From: Devosia salina | Lineage (GTDB): Bacteria > Pseudomonadota > Alphaproteobacteria > Rhizobiales > Devosiaceae | Assembly: GCF_019504385.1 (NCBI RefSeq) | Contig: NZ_CP080590.1 | Span: 3,018,001 to 3,082,000 of the forward strand | DNA: 64,000 nt | Direction of reading: 5' to 3' | Part shown: positions 8,454 to 16,677 of the stretch, piece by piece | How positions within the stretch are numbered: the first letter of the stretch is position 1 | Layout: every line of letters starts with the position of its first letter | Position numbers and translations under genes: made by a program | The notes under the pieces: model-generated | The model's database searches: none | What the model was told of the DNA's origin: nothing | The model's input: the letters and a program-made list of their open reading frames with translations, nothing else

Positions 8454-8454
8454 A
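7525..8454 (+). CDS. IS110-family transposase (DEDD recombinase), copy 1
   Basis: Recombinase of 309 residues that moves the element. The N-terminal RuvC-like domain has GIDVSKDRLDVHV (Asp11), IGLEASGGYER (Glu55) and KTDPIDARMI (Asp97, Asp100), the DEDD catalytic set. The C-terminal Transposase_20 domain has LLAVAGVGPVLAATLL and GRCSGGRASVRNVLYMATL, with Ser245 the likely nucleophile by family comparison. The ATG at 7525 is chosen because a purine-rich GAGAGGCGAGAGAG leads into it and the family starts just before the first Asp; the longer frame lies in the bridge-RNA region. The stop TGA at 8452-8454 uses a base of the flanking REP target. The protein is identical to that of copy 2. Confidence 0.93.
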   Translation: MISEAIVAGIDVSKDRLDVHVLPGAQVLSVDHAPKGLARLVGLLRRLGVQRIGLEASGGYERAALDVLAQAGFAVCLVPPARVRALAHALGRHAKTDPIDARMIACYVQLAPGQHDYQRDPARQRLDELAGLRRQLIAERNKLVSRLDIATDTMVRRMLARMHTMVGGHIARLDAEIASHIRATHLKARYEILLAVAGVGPVLAATLLCDLPELGHATPKQLASLVGVAPHARQSGRTARPGRCSGGRASVRNVLYMATLSALKARSPALRTFYDRLRANGKPFKVAINAAMRKFITILSAIVKQSTVA

Positions 8455-8466
8455 CCCGAGGGCTCT

Positions 8467-8753
8467 TCACTTGGCGATATCATCCCAGAGATCGCGCCAG
8501 TCGGGGTTACTCTCCTCAATCAATGCGTGTTTCCAGTGACTGTACCAACGCTTGAGTGACGTCTCACGCTGAATGGCCATGCCGATCTCACCAACTGCTC
8601 AAAATGAACAAGCCGCTTGATGTTGCGCGTTTTGTGGTAACCAGCAATCAGGCCTTCGCGGTGCTCGCACACTCGGCGAACCAAGTTATTGGTGACCCCA
8701 ATATAGGTCTGGCCCCGACGCATATTGGCAAGAATGTAAACAAAGCCGCCCAT
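8467..8753 (-). pseudogene. GIY-YIG endonuclease-like protein, frameshifted
   Basis: Starting at 8753 the frame reads MGGFVYILANMRRGQTYIG, the GIY-YIG motif region of small UvrC-like single-domain proteins, and continues to HFEQLV near 8590. After that the expected family sequence (IGMAIQRETSLKRW, HALIEESNPDWRDLW) continues in another frame and stops at 8467. Loss of one G near 8587-8592 (GTGAG in place of GTGGAG) explains the break. The intact length would be about 95 residues. The gene starts next to a REP-like palindrome and ends 13 bases from the IS110 end, so it sits between two mobile-type sequences and is probably inactive. Confidence 0.8.
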
Positions 8754-8774
8754 CTCGGCATCATGAAGTACAGA

Positions 8775-8796
8775 GCCCTCGGGTCAGGCCCGAGGG
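8775..8796. repeat. REP-like palindrome
   Basis: Same family as the units at 7126-7204: GCCCTCGGG, TCAG, then GCCCGAGGG. It lies 21 bases upstream of the GIY-YIG start. Confidence 0.75.
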
Positions 8797-8902
8797 TGAC
8801 GGCCGGCGGGGTGGGATATTCGGAGGAGAGCAGACTGTCGGGAACGACCCAAACAAGTCATTCGCGCGTCTATTGCCATACCACTTTAGCTGACGGTCGC
8901 GC

Positions 8903-9505
8903 TTAGGGCTGCGTCAGGCAGCTTGACTGCTCGGCGGCGAAAGAGTTGAAGAACGGCTCCCTGCCTGGCCTAGTCTCAACATGCAGGCCAGAGATAATAC
9001 GACAACCACTGCCGCTGCGGGCAAGTGACCCAACGCCAAGGTTCGTTGAGTAGATGGGATCGGGGTTTCTTTCCTCGTGGGTTCCGGAAGCTACCAGCAA
9101 CCGTCGTTCCTGTATGAACGCGGACACAAAGGCGGCCTCTTCGACTGATGTCACGGATGGAACGTTGGGAGCTAATCGGACCTCGCACGAACGTCGCTCA
9201 TCGGGGTATTCCCCTTCCACCAGGACGAACGAAGAACCGGGTGGCTGCCAGCGTTGCTCGAGCACCTCATACCCAGGCATCAACGGTGCGTCCAATCCCT
9301 CAACGGTGATAGGTGCAACACGCATAATGGAAGGCCCGAGGTCGATTAACCCTTGGGTGTTCAATTTCTCGCCCTGCTCAATGGCGATACGGCAGCGTGT
9401 CCAGAGTTGCCGCCACGTTTCTACATCCAGTTCGCTCGCCCGAGCTTCTGATGAAAGGCAGATAGCGATCATCAGCAGATAGAAGGAAGAAAAGCGCACC
9501 TGCAC
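8903..9505 (-). CDS. Unknown secreted protein
   Basis: Protein of 200 residues that I do not recognise. It begins with a short charged start and a hydrophobic core (FYLLMIAICLSSEARAS), a likely Sec signal peptide cut near residue 23, and the mature part has four cysteines (in TRCRIA, RRSCEVR, GSGCRII and SSCLTQ) that could form disulfides in the periplasm. No catalytic motif is obvious. Codon use is less GC-biased than in the flanking operons, consistent with an accessory gene. The upstream region has no clear promoter, and the downstream side faces the frameshifted GIY-YIG gene. Confidence 0.55.
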   Translation of the reverse strand: MQVRFSSFYLLMIAICLSSEARASELDVETWRQLWTRCRIAIEQGEKLNTQGLIDLGPSIMRVAPITVEGLDAPLMPGYEVLEQRWQPPGSSFVLVEGEYPDERRSCEVRLAPNVPSVTSVEEAAFVSAFIQERRLLVASGTHEERNPDPIYSTNLGVGSLARSGSGCRIISGLHVETRPGREPFFNSFAAEQSSCLTQP

Positions 9506-9728
9506 CTCAAAGTGGAACCGCCGCAGAACCTTGACCTCTCGGAGGAATCCTAAAACCCGTTCGGCCCTTGGTCTGCTATAGCAAGCCCTCCGCCAGAAGC
9601 CGATAGTCAGCTACCCACCCCCTTTTCGACGCCTGCCAAATGAAAAAAATGACCAACAGCTTTCAGGAAACTGCAGCCAAATTCGTCAGGATTTGCTGGA
9701 GATTCGGTGTCTACCTCATCCCTTCCTA

Positions 9729-9995
9729 TTACCTACTTCCTGGACGATCCTTTTGCAGCCTATGAACCAGTTTGATCAAAAATATAGGAACTCCAATAAC
9801 CAAAATTATCTCTACATTTCTCTTGTAAATGCTATCATCAAGACCGGTCATCCAAAAATAGTAAATAGATAATGCCATAGCGTAGATTACAATTTCGGCA
9901 CAAAATTGCCCCCAGGCACTTTTTATTTTGGGTTGTTGTCTGTTTTTTTCCATGGCCTCGGCAAGCGTTGTGGATTCTTGCCCATTTTTTTTCAT
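9729..9995 (-). CDS. Small unknown membrane protein in AT-rich DNA
   Basis: Protein of 88 residues starting MKKNGQESTTLAEAMEKN. It has two hydrophobic stretches, WGQFCAEIVIYAMALSIYYF and VEIILVIGVPIFLIKLV, so it is probably a two-pass inner-membrane protein with a charged N-terminus. The ATG at 9995 is preferred over the longer frame because GGGGAA lies upstream and the extension looks noncoding. Base composition of 9600-10000 is clearly more AT-rich than the rest of the window, with AAA and ATA codons that are rare elsewhere, suggesting recent transfer. I find no family match from memory. Confidence 0.5.
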   Translation of the reverse strand: MKKNGQESTTLAEAMEKNRQQPKIKSAWGQFCAEIVIYAMALSIYYFWMTGLDDSIYKRNVEIILVIGVPIFLIKLVHRLQKDRPGSR

Positions 9996-10358
9996 AGTTT
10001 CTATTCCCCATTGCCGCGCTACGAATCTACCGCCAAGGCCGTACCCCAACCTGCAATTTTCTTGGCCGGCAACAACACTTACCGCCGACGGGGAGCCCAA
10101 GCAAAATTGGTTGTCCCCTAAGCAGTCCCAAATTTGGCAGTCGCCAAGCGTCTGCTAATCCTGTCTGCTAACCAAGGGCCAACTGTCCGCTCCCCACCCC
10201 CAAACCGCCTCGCCACACCGCATCCAACACAGGGCAATAGCCCACCATCGGCCACATTGCCCACTCCGCCCTCCCCGACAGAGTGGCCGACACCCCATTC
10301 CTGACGCACGTAGCGCAAGGTTTTGCAGAAAAGCCTGCTTGACTCGCATGCCCCATTT
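9996..10358. other. Noncoding region upstream of the smo operon
   Basis: No credible gene: the minus-strand frames that cover it lack start signals and read through low-complexity CCCCACCC-type DNA. A TTGACT hexamer at 10339-10344 could be the -35 element of the smoE promoter, 17 bases before a weak AACATT (10362-10367). Confidence 0.4.
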
Positions 10359-10374
10359 GTGAACATTTGCTCAC
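10359..10374 (+). promoter_or_regulatory. Probable SorC operator at the smoE promoter
   Basis: GTGAACATTTGCTCAC is palindromic at 12 of 16 positions and follows the TGARCA..TGYTCA pattern used by SorC-family regulators such as LsrR. It lies 42 bases upstream of smoE and overlaps the weak -10 of the candidate promoter. The regulator at 5814-6767 is the obvious candidate to bind it. Confidence 0.55.
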
Positions 10375-10415
10375 AGCCGAGGCAAATGCCCGCTTCGGCA
10401 TCTGGGAGGATATCT

Positions 10416-11726
10416 ATGAAACTGACACCCCTTTTCGCGGGCGCCTTCATGCTCGCCCTTGCCGGCACCGCTTCTGCGCAGACGCTCACCATTGCCACCG
10501 TGAACAATGGCGACATGATCCGCATGCAGGGCCTGTCGAGCGCCTTCACCGAAGAAACCGGGATCGAGCTCAACTGGGTGGTGCTGGAAGAAAACACGCT
10601 GCGCCAGAACGTGACGACCGACATCGCCACCAATGGCGGCCAGTATGACATCATGACCATCGGCACCTATGAAGCGCCGATCTGGGCCAAGCAGGGCTGG
10701 CTGAAGCCGCTCGATGGCCTGAGCGCCGATGCCGAATATGACGTGGACGACCTGCTGCCCCCGATCCGCGATGGCCTTTCGGTCGATGGCAAGCTCTATG
10801 CCGCGCCCTTCTATGGCGAGAGCTCGTTCATCATGTATCGCACCGACCTGATGGAAAAGGCCGGGCTGACCATGCCGGAAGCCCCGACCTGGGAATTCAT
10901 CGGCGAAGCCGCCCGCGCCATGACCGACCGTGCCAATGACATCAACGGCATTTGCCTGCGCGGCAAGGCCGGCTGGGGCGAGAACATGGCGTTCCTGACG
11001 GCCATGTCCAACTCCTTTGGCGCCCGCTGGTTCGACGAAAACTGGACGCCCCAGTTCGACCAGCCAGAATGGAAGGCTACGCTCGACACCTATCTCTCGC
11101 TGATGGCAGATGCCGGCCCGACCGGCGCCTCCTCGAACGGCTTCAACGAGAACCTGACGCTGTTCCAGCAGGGCAAATGCGGCATGTGGATCGACGCCAC
11201 CGTCGCCGCCTCCTTCGTGACCAATCCCAATGACTCCACCGTCGCCGACAAGGTCGGCTTCGCCCTGGCGCCCGACACCGGCCTGGGCAAGCGCGGCAAC
11301 TGGCTCTGGGCCTGGTCGCTGGCCATCCCGGCCTCCTCGCAGAATGCCGATGCCGCCGAGCAGTTCATCGGCTGGGCCACGTCCAAGGCCTATCTCGAAA
11401 TGGTGGCGGACAAGGAAGGCTGGGCCAATGTGCCCCCGGGCACCCGCGTCTCGCTCTATGAAAACCCGGACTACAAGGCTGCGGCACCCTTTGCCGACAT
11501 GACCCTCGGTTCGATCTACGCGGCCGATCCGACGCACCCGACCGTCAAGCCGGTGCCCTATGTCGGCGTGCAGTTCGTGGCCATTCCCGAATTCGCGGGC
11601 ATTGCCACCAATGTCGGCCAGCTGTTCTCGGCAGCGCTTGCCGGGCAGATGTCGGCCGATGACGCCCTGGCCCAGGCCCAGGACGCCACCACCCGCGACA
11701 TGACCCGCGCCGGCTATATCAAGTAG
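10416..11726 (+). CDS. smoE: Polyol ABC transporter substrate-binding protein (SmoE type)
   Basis: Periplasmic binding protein of 436 residues for mannitol/sorbitol-type polyols. A signal peptide (MKLTPLFAGAFMLALAGTASA) precedes an SBP_bac_1 fold beginning QTLTIATVNNGDMIRMQGL, and LNWVVLEENTLRQNVTTDI resembles SmoE/MtlE proteins. GGGAGGA at 10404-10410 fixes the ATG at 10416; the longer upstream frame is not coding. It is the first gene of the smoEFGK-mtlK-kinase cluster and is followed by a strong hairpin that would leave it more abundant than the permeases. Control by the SorC operator upstream is inferred. Confidence 0.9.
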   Translation: MKLTPLFAGAFMLALAGTASAQTLTIATVNNGDMIRMQGLSSAFTEETGIELNWVVLEENTLRQNVTTDIATNGGQYDIMTIGTYEAPIWAKQGWLKPLDGLSADAEYDVDDLLPPIRDGLSVDGKLYAAPFYGESSFIMYRTDLMEKAGLTMPEAPTWEFIGEAARAMTDRANDINGICLRGKAGWGENMAFLTAMSNSFGARWFDENWTPQFDQPEWKATLDTYLSLMADAGPTGASSNGFNENLTLFQQGKCGMWIDATVAASFVTNPNDSTVADKVGFALAPDTGLGKRGNWLWAWSLAIPASSQNADAAEQFIGWATSKAYLEMVADKEGWANVPPGTRVSLYENPDYKAAAPFADMTLGSIYAADPTHPTVKPVPYVGVQFVAIPEFAGIATNVGQLFSAALAGQMSADDALAQAQDATTRDMTRAGYIK

Positions 11727-11741
11727 GCTCCTCCAAGCCTT

Positions 11742-11776
11742 GGGCGGCCCGCTGCTCCTTGCGGCCGCCCATTTTC
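11742..11776 (+). terminator. Intercistronic hairpin after smoE (attenuator-like)
   Basis: Perfect arms GGGCGGCC (11742-11749) and GGCCGCCC (11763-11770) with a 13-base loop are followed by ATTTTC. Such hairpins after the binding-protein gene commonly give partial termination. The remaining 220 bases to smoF hold no gene. Confidence 0.6.
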
Positions 11777-11992
11777 AACCCAATGTGGCGCGCCTGTCCT
11801 CCCTGGCATGGAGCGCGCCACGCTGGAGCCGCCCGACCTTTTCTGATCCCTCAGAATGTTGGACGGCTCCGCCCCAAGGCGGCATCCTGCCGTCCACGGA
11901 CCTGACCCGATGGCCACGCCGATCATGGCCATCCGATGAGGCCCGACCAGCCCCGGACACAACCGGGTGCAACACGGCCCTGGGAGGAATGA

Positions 11993-12865
11993 ATGGCAAC
12001 CCGGCAGACCCGCACCCTGGCGCGCACCATGATGGCACCGGCCGTGCTGGTGCTGTTCATCTGGATGATCGTGCCGCTGGTCATGACCATCTGGTTCTCA
12101 TTCCAGAACTATAGCCTCATTAACCCGATGATGACCGGCTTTGCCGGCTGGGCCAACTACGCCTATGTCATCGGCGACCCCAGCTTCACCCAGGCGCTGT
12201 TCAATACGCTGTTCCTGGTGGGCGGCGTGCTGCTGATCACCGTTGTCGGCGGCACCTTCCTGGCGCTGTTGCTCGACCAGCCCATCTGGGGCCAGGGCAT
12301 ATTGCGCATCCTCGTCATCTCGCCCTTCTTCGTCATGCCGCCGGTGGCCGCGCTGATCTGGAAGAACGGCTTCATGCATCCCGGCTATGGCATGCTGGGC
12401 CACCTCTGGAAGGCCTTCGGCCTGCAGCCGGTCGACTGGTTCGCGCAATATCCGCTGTTTTCGGTGATCGTCATCGTCGCCTGGCAATGGCTGCCCTTCG
12501 CGACGCTCATTCTGCTCACGGCGCTGCAATCGCTCTCCGAGGAGCAGCGCGAGGCGGCCGAAATGGACGGCGCCAATGCAGTCAACCGCTTCCGCTACAT
12601 CATCCTGCCGCACATGGCCCGGGCCATCACCATCGTGATCCTGATCCAGACCATATTCCTGCTCGGCATCTTCGCGGAAATCCGCGTCACCACCGGCGGC
12701 GGCCCGGGCTATGCCTCGACCAACATCGCCTTCCTCGTGTTCCGCACCGGCATCCTCAGCAACGATATCGGCGCCGGTTCGGCCGGTGGCGTGGTCGCCG
12801 TCATCATCGCCAATATCGTCGCGATCTTCCTGATGCGGGCAGTGGGGAAAAACCTCGATGCTTAG
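11993..12865 (+). CDS. smoF: Polyol ABC transporter permease (SmoF type)
   Basis: Inner-membrane permease of 290 residues with about six hydrophobic helices, MalF-type. The EAA loop that docks the ATPase is visible as EAAEMDGANAVNRFRYI with the following LP. The N-terminal helix starts after RTLARTMMAPAVLVLF, and TTGGGPGYASTNIAFLVF is typical of mannitol/sorbitol permeases. GGGAGGA just before the ATG at 11993 supports the start. It works with SmoG and SmoK; the gene lies between two hairpin-forming intergenic regions. Confidence 0.92.
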   Translation: MATRQTRTLARTMMAPAVLVLFIWMIVPLVMTIWFSFQNYSLINPMMTGFAGWANYAYVIGDPSFTQALFNTLFLVGGVLLITVVGGTFLALLLDQPIWGQGILRILVISPFFVMPPVAALIWKNGFMHPGYGMLGHLWKAFGLQPVDWFAQYPLFSVIVIVAWQWLPFATLILLTALQSLSEEQREAAEMDGANAVNRFRYIILPHMARAITIVILIQTIFLLGIFAEIRVTTGGGPGYASTNIAFLVFRTGILSNDIGAGSAGGVVAVIIANIVAIFLMRAVGKNLDA

Positions 12866-12879
12866 GTATATGGGAAGCA

Positions 12880-13014
12880 CCCCCACCCTCATTCCCTCCC
12901 CACAAGGGGGAGGGAGGCGCAAGCCTCAGTCGCCGCGGCTCCTTACCCTCCCTCCCCCTTGTGGGGAGGGTAGCGAAGCTCGGCCCCTTGGCCGTAGCGC
13001 AGCTAGGGTGGGGG
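12880..13014. repeat. Large inverted repeat, CCTCCCC/GGGGAGG family
   Basis: Outer arms CCCCCACCCT (12880-12889) and AGGGTGGGGG (13005-13014) enclose two inner hairpins based on CCCTCCCCACAAGGGGGAGGG and its inverse. The same family occurs at 13906-14020, 18292-18406 and 51267-51402. It fills the smoF-smoG gap, so it lies inside the operon transcript. Confidence 0.75.
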
Positions 13015-13052
13015 TATCTATCCAATATGCCGTCACAGGGGGAGTTCGCTAA

Positions 13053-13883
13053 ATGGCCCGCACCGCATCCGTTCAGACCAAGATCGGCTTCACCATCCTC
13101 GCCTGGGCCGTGGCCCTCTTGCTGTTCTCGCCGATCCTGTGGACGATCGTCACTGCCTTCAAGTCCGAGGCCGAGGCCATCGCCGCCCCGCCCACCTTCC
13201 TGCCAGAAACCTTCACGCTCGACAATTTCGCCGCCGTCCAGGACCGCTCCGACTATCTCAAGCATGCCTGGAACTCGATCGTGGTGTCGGTCGGCTCGAC
13301 GCTGCTGGGCCTCGTCATCGCCATCCCGGCGGCCTGGTCCATGGCCTTTGCGCCCACCAAGCGCACCAAGGACATCCTGATGTGGATGCTCTCCACCAAG
13401 ATGATGCCGGCGGTCGGCGTGCTGATCCCGATCTACCTGATCTTCCGGGATCTGCGGCTGCTCGACACGGTGCATGGCCTGACCATCATCATGACGCTGA
13501 TCAACCTGCCGATCATCATCTGGATGCTCTACACCTATTTCAAGGAAATCCCGGTCGATATCCTGGAAGCCGCCCGCATGGATGGCGCGGAGCTCTGGAA
13601 CGAGATCGTCCATGTGCTGGTGCCCATGGCCGTGCCCGGCATTGCCTCGACCCTGCTGCTCAACGTCATCCTCGCCTGGAACGAAGCCTTCTGGACCATT
13701 ACCCTCACCTCGGGGCGCGCCGGAACGCTCACCGCCTTCATCTCATCCTTCTCATCGCCGCAGGGCCTGTTCCTGGCCAAGCTTTCGGCCGCCTCGCTGC
13801 TCGCTATCGCACCAATCCTGCTGCTCGGCTGGTTCAGCCAGAAGCAGCTTGTCCGTGGCCTCACTTTTGGAGCGGTGAAGTGA
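13053..13883 (+). CDS. smoG: Polyol ABC transporter permease (SmoG type)
   Basis: Second permease subunit, 276 residues, MalG-type. The first helix is GFTILAWAVALLLFSPILW and the EAA loop reads ILEAARMDGAELWNEIVHV with VLVPMAVPG following. PPTFLPETFTLDNF after the first helix and the C-terminal WFSQKQLVRGLTFGAVK ending are characteristic of MalG/SmoG proteins. It pairs with SmoF in the membrane. Both intercistronic gaps around it carry members of the same inverted-repeat family. Confidence 0.92.
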   Translation: MARTASVQTKIGFTILAWAVALLLFSPILWTIVTAFKSEAEAIAAPPTFLPETFTLDNFAAVQDRSDYLKHAWNSIVVSVGSTLLGLVIAIPAAWSMAFAPTKRTKDILMWMLSTKMMPAVGVLIPIYLIFRDLRLLDTVHGLTIIMTLINLPIIIWMLYTYFKEIPVDILEAARMDGAELWNEIVHVLVPMAVPGIASTLLLNVILAWNEAFWTITLTSGRAGTLTAFISSFSSPQGLFLAKLSAASLLAIAPILLLGWFSQKQLVRGLTFGAVK

Positions 13884-13905
13884 GAACGCCCACTGCACTC
13901 TTGGG

Positions 13906-14020
13906 CCCCTCCCCCTTGAGGGGAGGGGTTGGGGTGGGGGTTCCGGACTCATCGCCAATCCGGCGCTCTCGGATAGGCCCGAACCCCCACCCTCATTCCC
14001 TCCCCTCAAGGGGGAGGGAG
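13906..14020. repeat. Large inverted repeat, CCTCCCC/GGGGAGG family
   Basis: CCCCTCCCCCTTGAGGGGAG (from 13906) is mirrored by CTCCCCTCAAGGGGGAGGGAG (14000-14020), with AACCCCCACCCT (13982-13993) pairing with GGGTGGGGGTT (13932-13942). It fills the smoG-smoK gap. Confidence 0.75.
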
Positions 14021-14071
14021 GCGCAGGCCGAAACGTCTGCCCACCAACACCCGATCTCGGAGGACTGAACT

Positions 14072-15082
<1,011 letters not shown>

Positions 15083-15087
15083 TCGTC

Positions 15088-16563
15088 ATGACCACCAAGC
15101 TCTCCCTCGCCACCCTGCCCGCGCTCATCGGCGTCAGTGCGCCCCGCTACCAGCGCTCGGACCTCACCGCCGGCATCGTGCATTTCGGCGTCGGTAATTT
15201 CCATCGCGCCCACCAGGCGGTCTATCTCGATGCGCTGTTCAATCTGGGCGAGGGGCATGACTGGGCGCTGGTCGGCGCCGGCGTGCGCGCGGCCGACGAG
15301 GCCATGCGGCAAAAGCTGATGGCACAGGACTGGCTGACCACCGTGGTGGAACAGGAGGCCGATGCCAGCGCCGCCCACGTCACCGGCGCCATGATCGACT
15401 ATATCCAGCCCGGCGACAGCGCCGCCGTCATAGCGCGTCTTGCCGATCCGGCCATCCGCATCGTCTCGCTGACCATCACCGAGGGCGGCTATTATATCGA
15501 CCCCGCCTCGCAAAGGTTCGACCCGACGCATCCCGATATCGCCTGGGACGCGGCTCATTTCGAGGCGCCGAAAACCGCCTTCGGCCTCATCCTCGCGGGG
15601 CTCCTGCGCCGCCGCGACGCCGGGATTGCGCCTTTCACCGTGATGAGCTGCGACAATATCCCGGGCAATGGCCATGTGACGGAAAACGCCGTCGCCGGGC
15701 TCGCCGCCCTCATCGACCCCGACCTGGCCGACTGGGTGACGTCGTCCGTGGCCTTCCCCAATGGCATGGTCGACCGCATCACCCCCGCCACCTCGCCCCG
15801 GGAGATCGCCCTGCTGGCTGCCAATTTCGGGGTCGCCGACAATTGGCCGGTCTTCTGCGAAAGCTTCCGGCAATGGGTGCTCGAGGACAATTTCCCCGCC
15901 GGGCGCCCGGCGCTGGAAAAGGTCGGCGTGCAATTCGTGCCGGACGTCGCGCCCTATGAGCATATGAAGATCCGCATCCTCAATGGGGGCCACGCCACCA
16001 TCGCCTATCCGGCGGGCCTGCTCGACATCCACTTCGTGCATGAGGCCATGGAGCATCCTCTGGTCTCGGCGTTCCTGAGGAAGGTCGAGGCCGAAGAGAT
16101 CATTCCCGTCGTGCCCCCCGTGCCCGACACCGATCTCAACGACTATTTCGCGCTCTGTGAACGGCGCTTTGCCAATCCCAAGATCGGCGACACGGTCCGG
16201 CGGCTGGCCCTCGACGGCTCCAACCGCCAACCCAAATTCATCATTCCCTCGGCGCTCGATCGCATCCGGGACGGCAAGTCGGTCATCGGCCTCGGATTGG
16301 TGTCGGCCCTGTGGTGCCGCTACTGCTACGGCACCACCGACAGCGACGCCGTCATCGAACCGAACGACCCCAATTGGGATCGCCTCACCGCCCAGGCCCA
16401 CAAGGCCAGGGACAATCCCAAGGTCTGGCTCGAAATGGCCGACATCTATGGTGACCTCGCCAAGGCACCCGACTTCATCGACGCCTTCACCAAGGCCCTC
16501 CACTCCTTGTGGACGCAGGGCACTGCCCGCACGCTCGAAGCCTATCTGGCAGATCGACTGTAG
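15088..16563 (+). CDS. mtlK: Mannitol 2-dehydrogenase family polyol dehydrogenase
   Basis: Long-chain polyol dehydrogenase of 491 residues that oxidises a polyol to a ketose with NAD+, for example mannitol to fructose or arabinitol to xylulose. The N-terminal Rossmann part has IVHFGVGNFHRAHQAVYLD and VSLTITEGGYY; the C-terminal part has KIRILNGGHATIAYPAGL, whose Lys, Asn and His positions correspond to the catalytic set of this family, and PKFIIPSALDRI. The ATG at 15088 matches family starts. Substrate preference cannot be told from sequence; the neighbouring kinase hints that D-ribulose or a related pentulose may be among the products. Confidence 0.9.
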   Translation: MTTKLSLATLPALIGVSAPRYQRSDLTAGIVHFGVGNFHRAHQAVYLDALFNLGEGHDWALVGAGVRAADEAMRQKLMAQDWLTTVVEQEADASAAHVTGAMIDYIQPGDSAAVIARLADPAIRIVSLTITEGGYYIDPASQRFDPTHPDIAWDAAHFEAPKTAFGLILAGLLRRRDAGIAPFTVMSCDNIPGNGHVTENAVAGLAALIDPDLADWVTSSVAFPNGMVDRITPATSPREIALLAANFGVADNWPVFCESFRQWVLEDNFPAGRPALEKVGVQFVPDVAPYEHMKIRILNGGHATIAYPAGLLDIHFVHEAMEHPLVSAFLRKVEAEEIIPVVPPVPDTDLNDYFALCERRFANPKIGDTVRRLALDGSNRQPKFIIPSALDRIRDGKSVIGLGLVSALWCRYCYGTTDSDAVIEPNDPNWDRLTAQAHKARDNPKVWLEMADIYGDLAKAPDFIDAFTKALHSLWTQGTARTLEAYLADRL

Positions 16564-16571
16564 GCAGACGC

Positions 16572-16606
16572 TCCCGGCCTTGACCGCGCAGCAGTGAAGG
16601 CCGGGA
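16572..16606 (+). terminator. Hairpin between mtlK and the FGGY kinase gene
   Basis: Perfect 10-base arms TCCCGGCCTT (16572-16581) and AAGGCCGGGA (16597-16606) with a 15-base loop. There is no T-run, so it is more likely an RNA-stabilising or attenuating hairpin than a full terminator. Confidence 0.45.
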
Positions 16607-16677
16607 ACGCTGCGCCACCCCTAGCCCCTTTCCCAAGCATCCGTTAAGGTCCGCGCGGACCGAGAAGAGAGGGCGGC

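Noticed and set aside
9640..9768. Plus-strand 42-codon frame starting MKKMTNSFQE
   Set aside because: No ribosome binding site, no hydrophobic or domain pattern, and it overlaps the 3' end of the better-supported minus-strand membrane-protein gene.
10360..10375. TGTGA..TCACA as a CRP site upstream of smoE
   Set aside because: The half sites are separated by 8 bases, not the 6 of a CRP site, and the inner bases fit the SorC TGARCA/TGYTCA pattern better.
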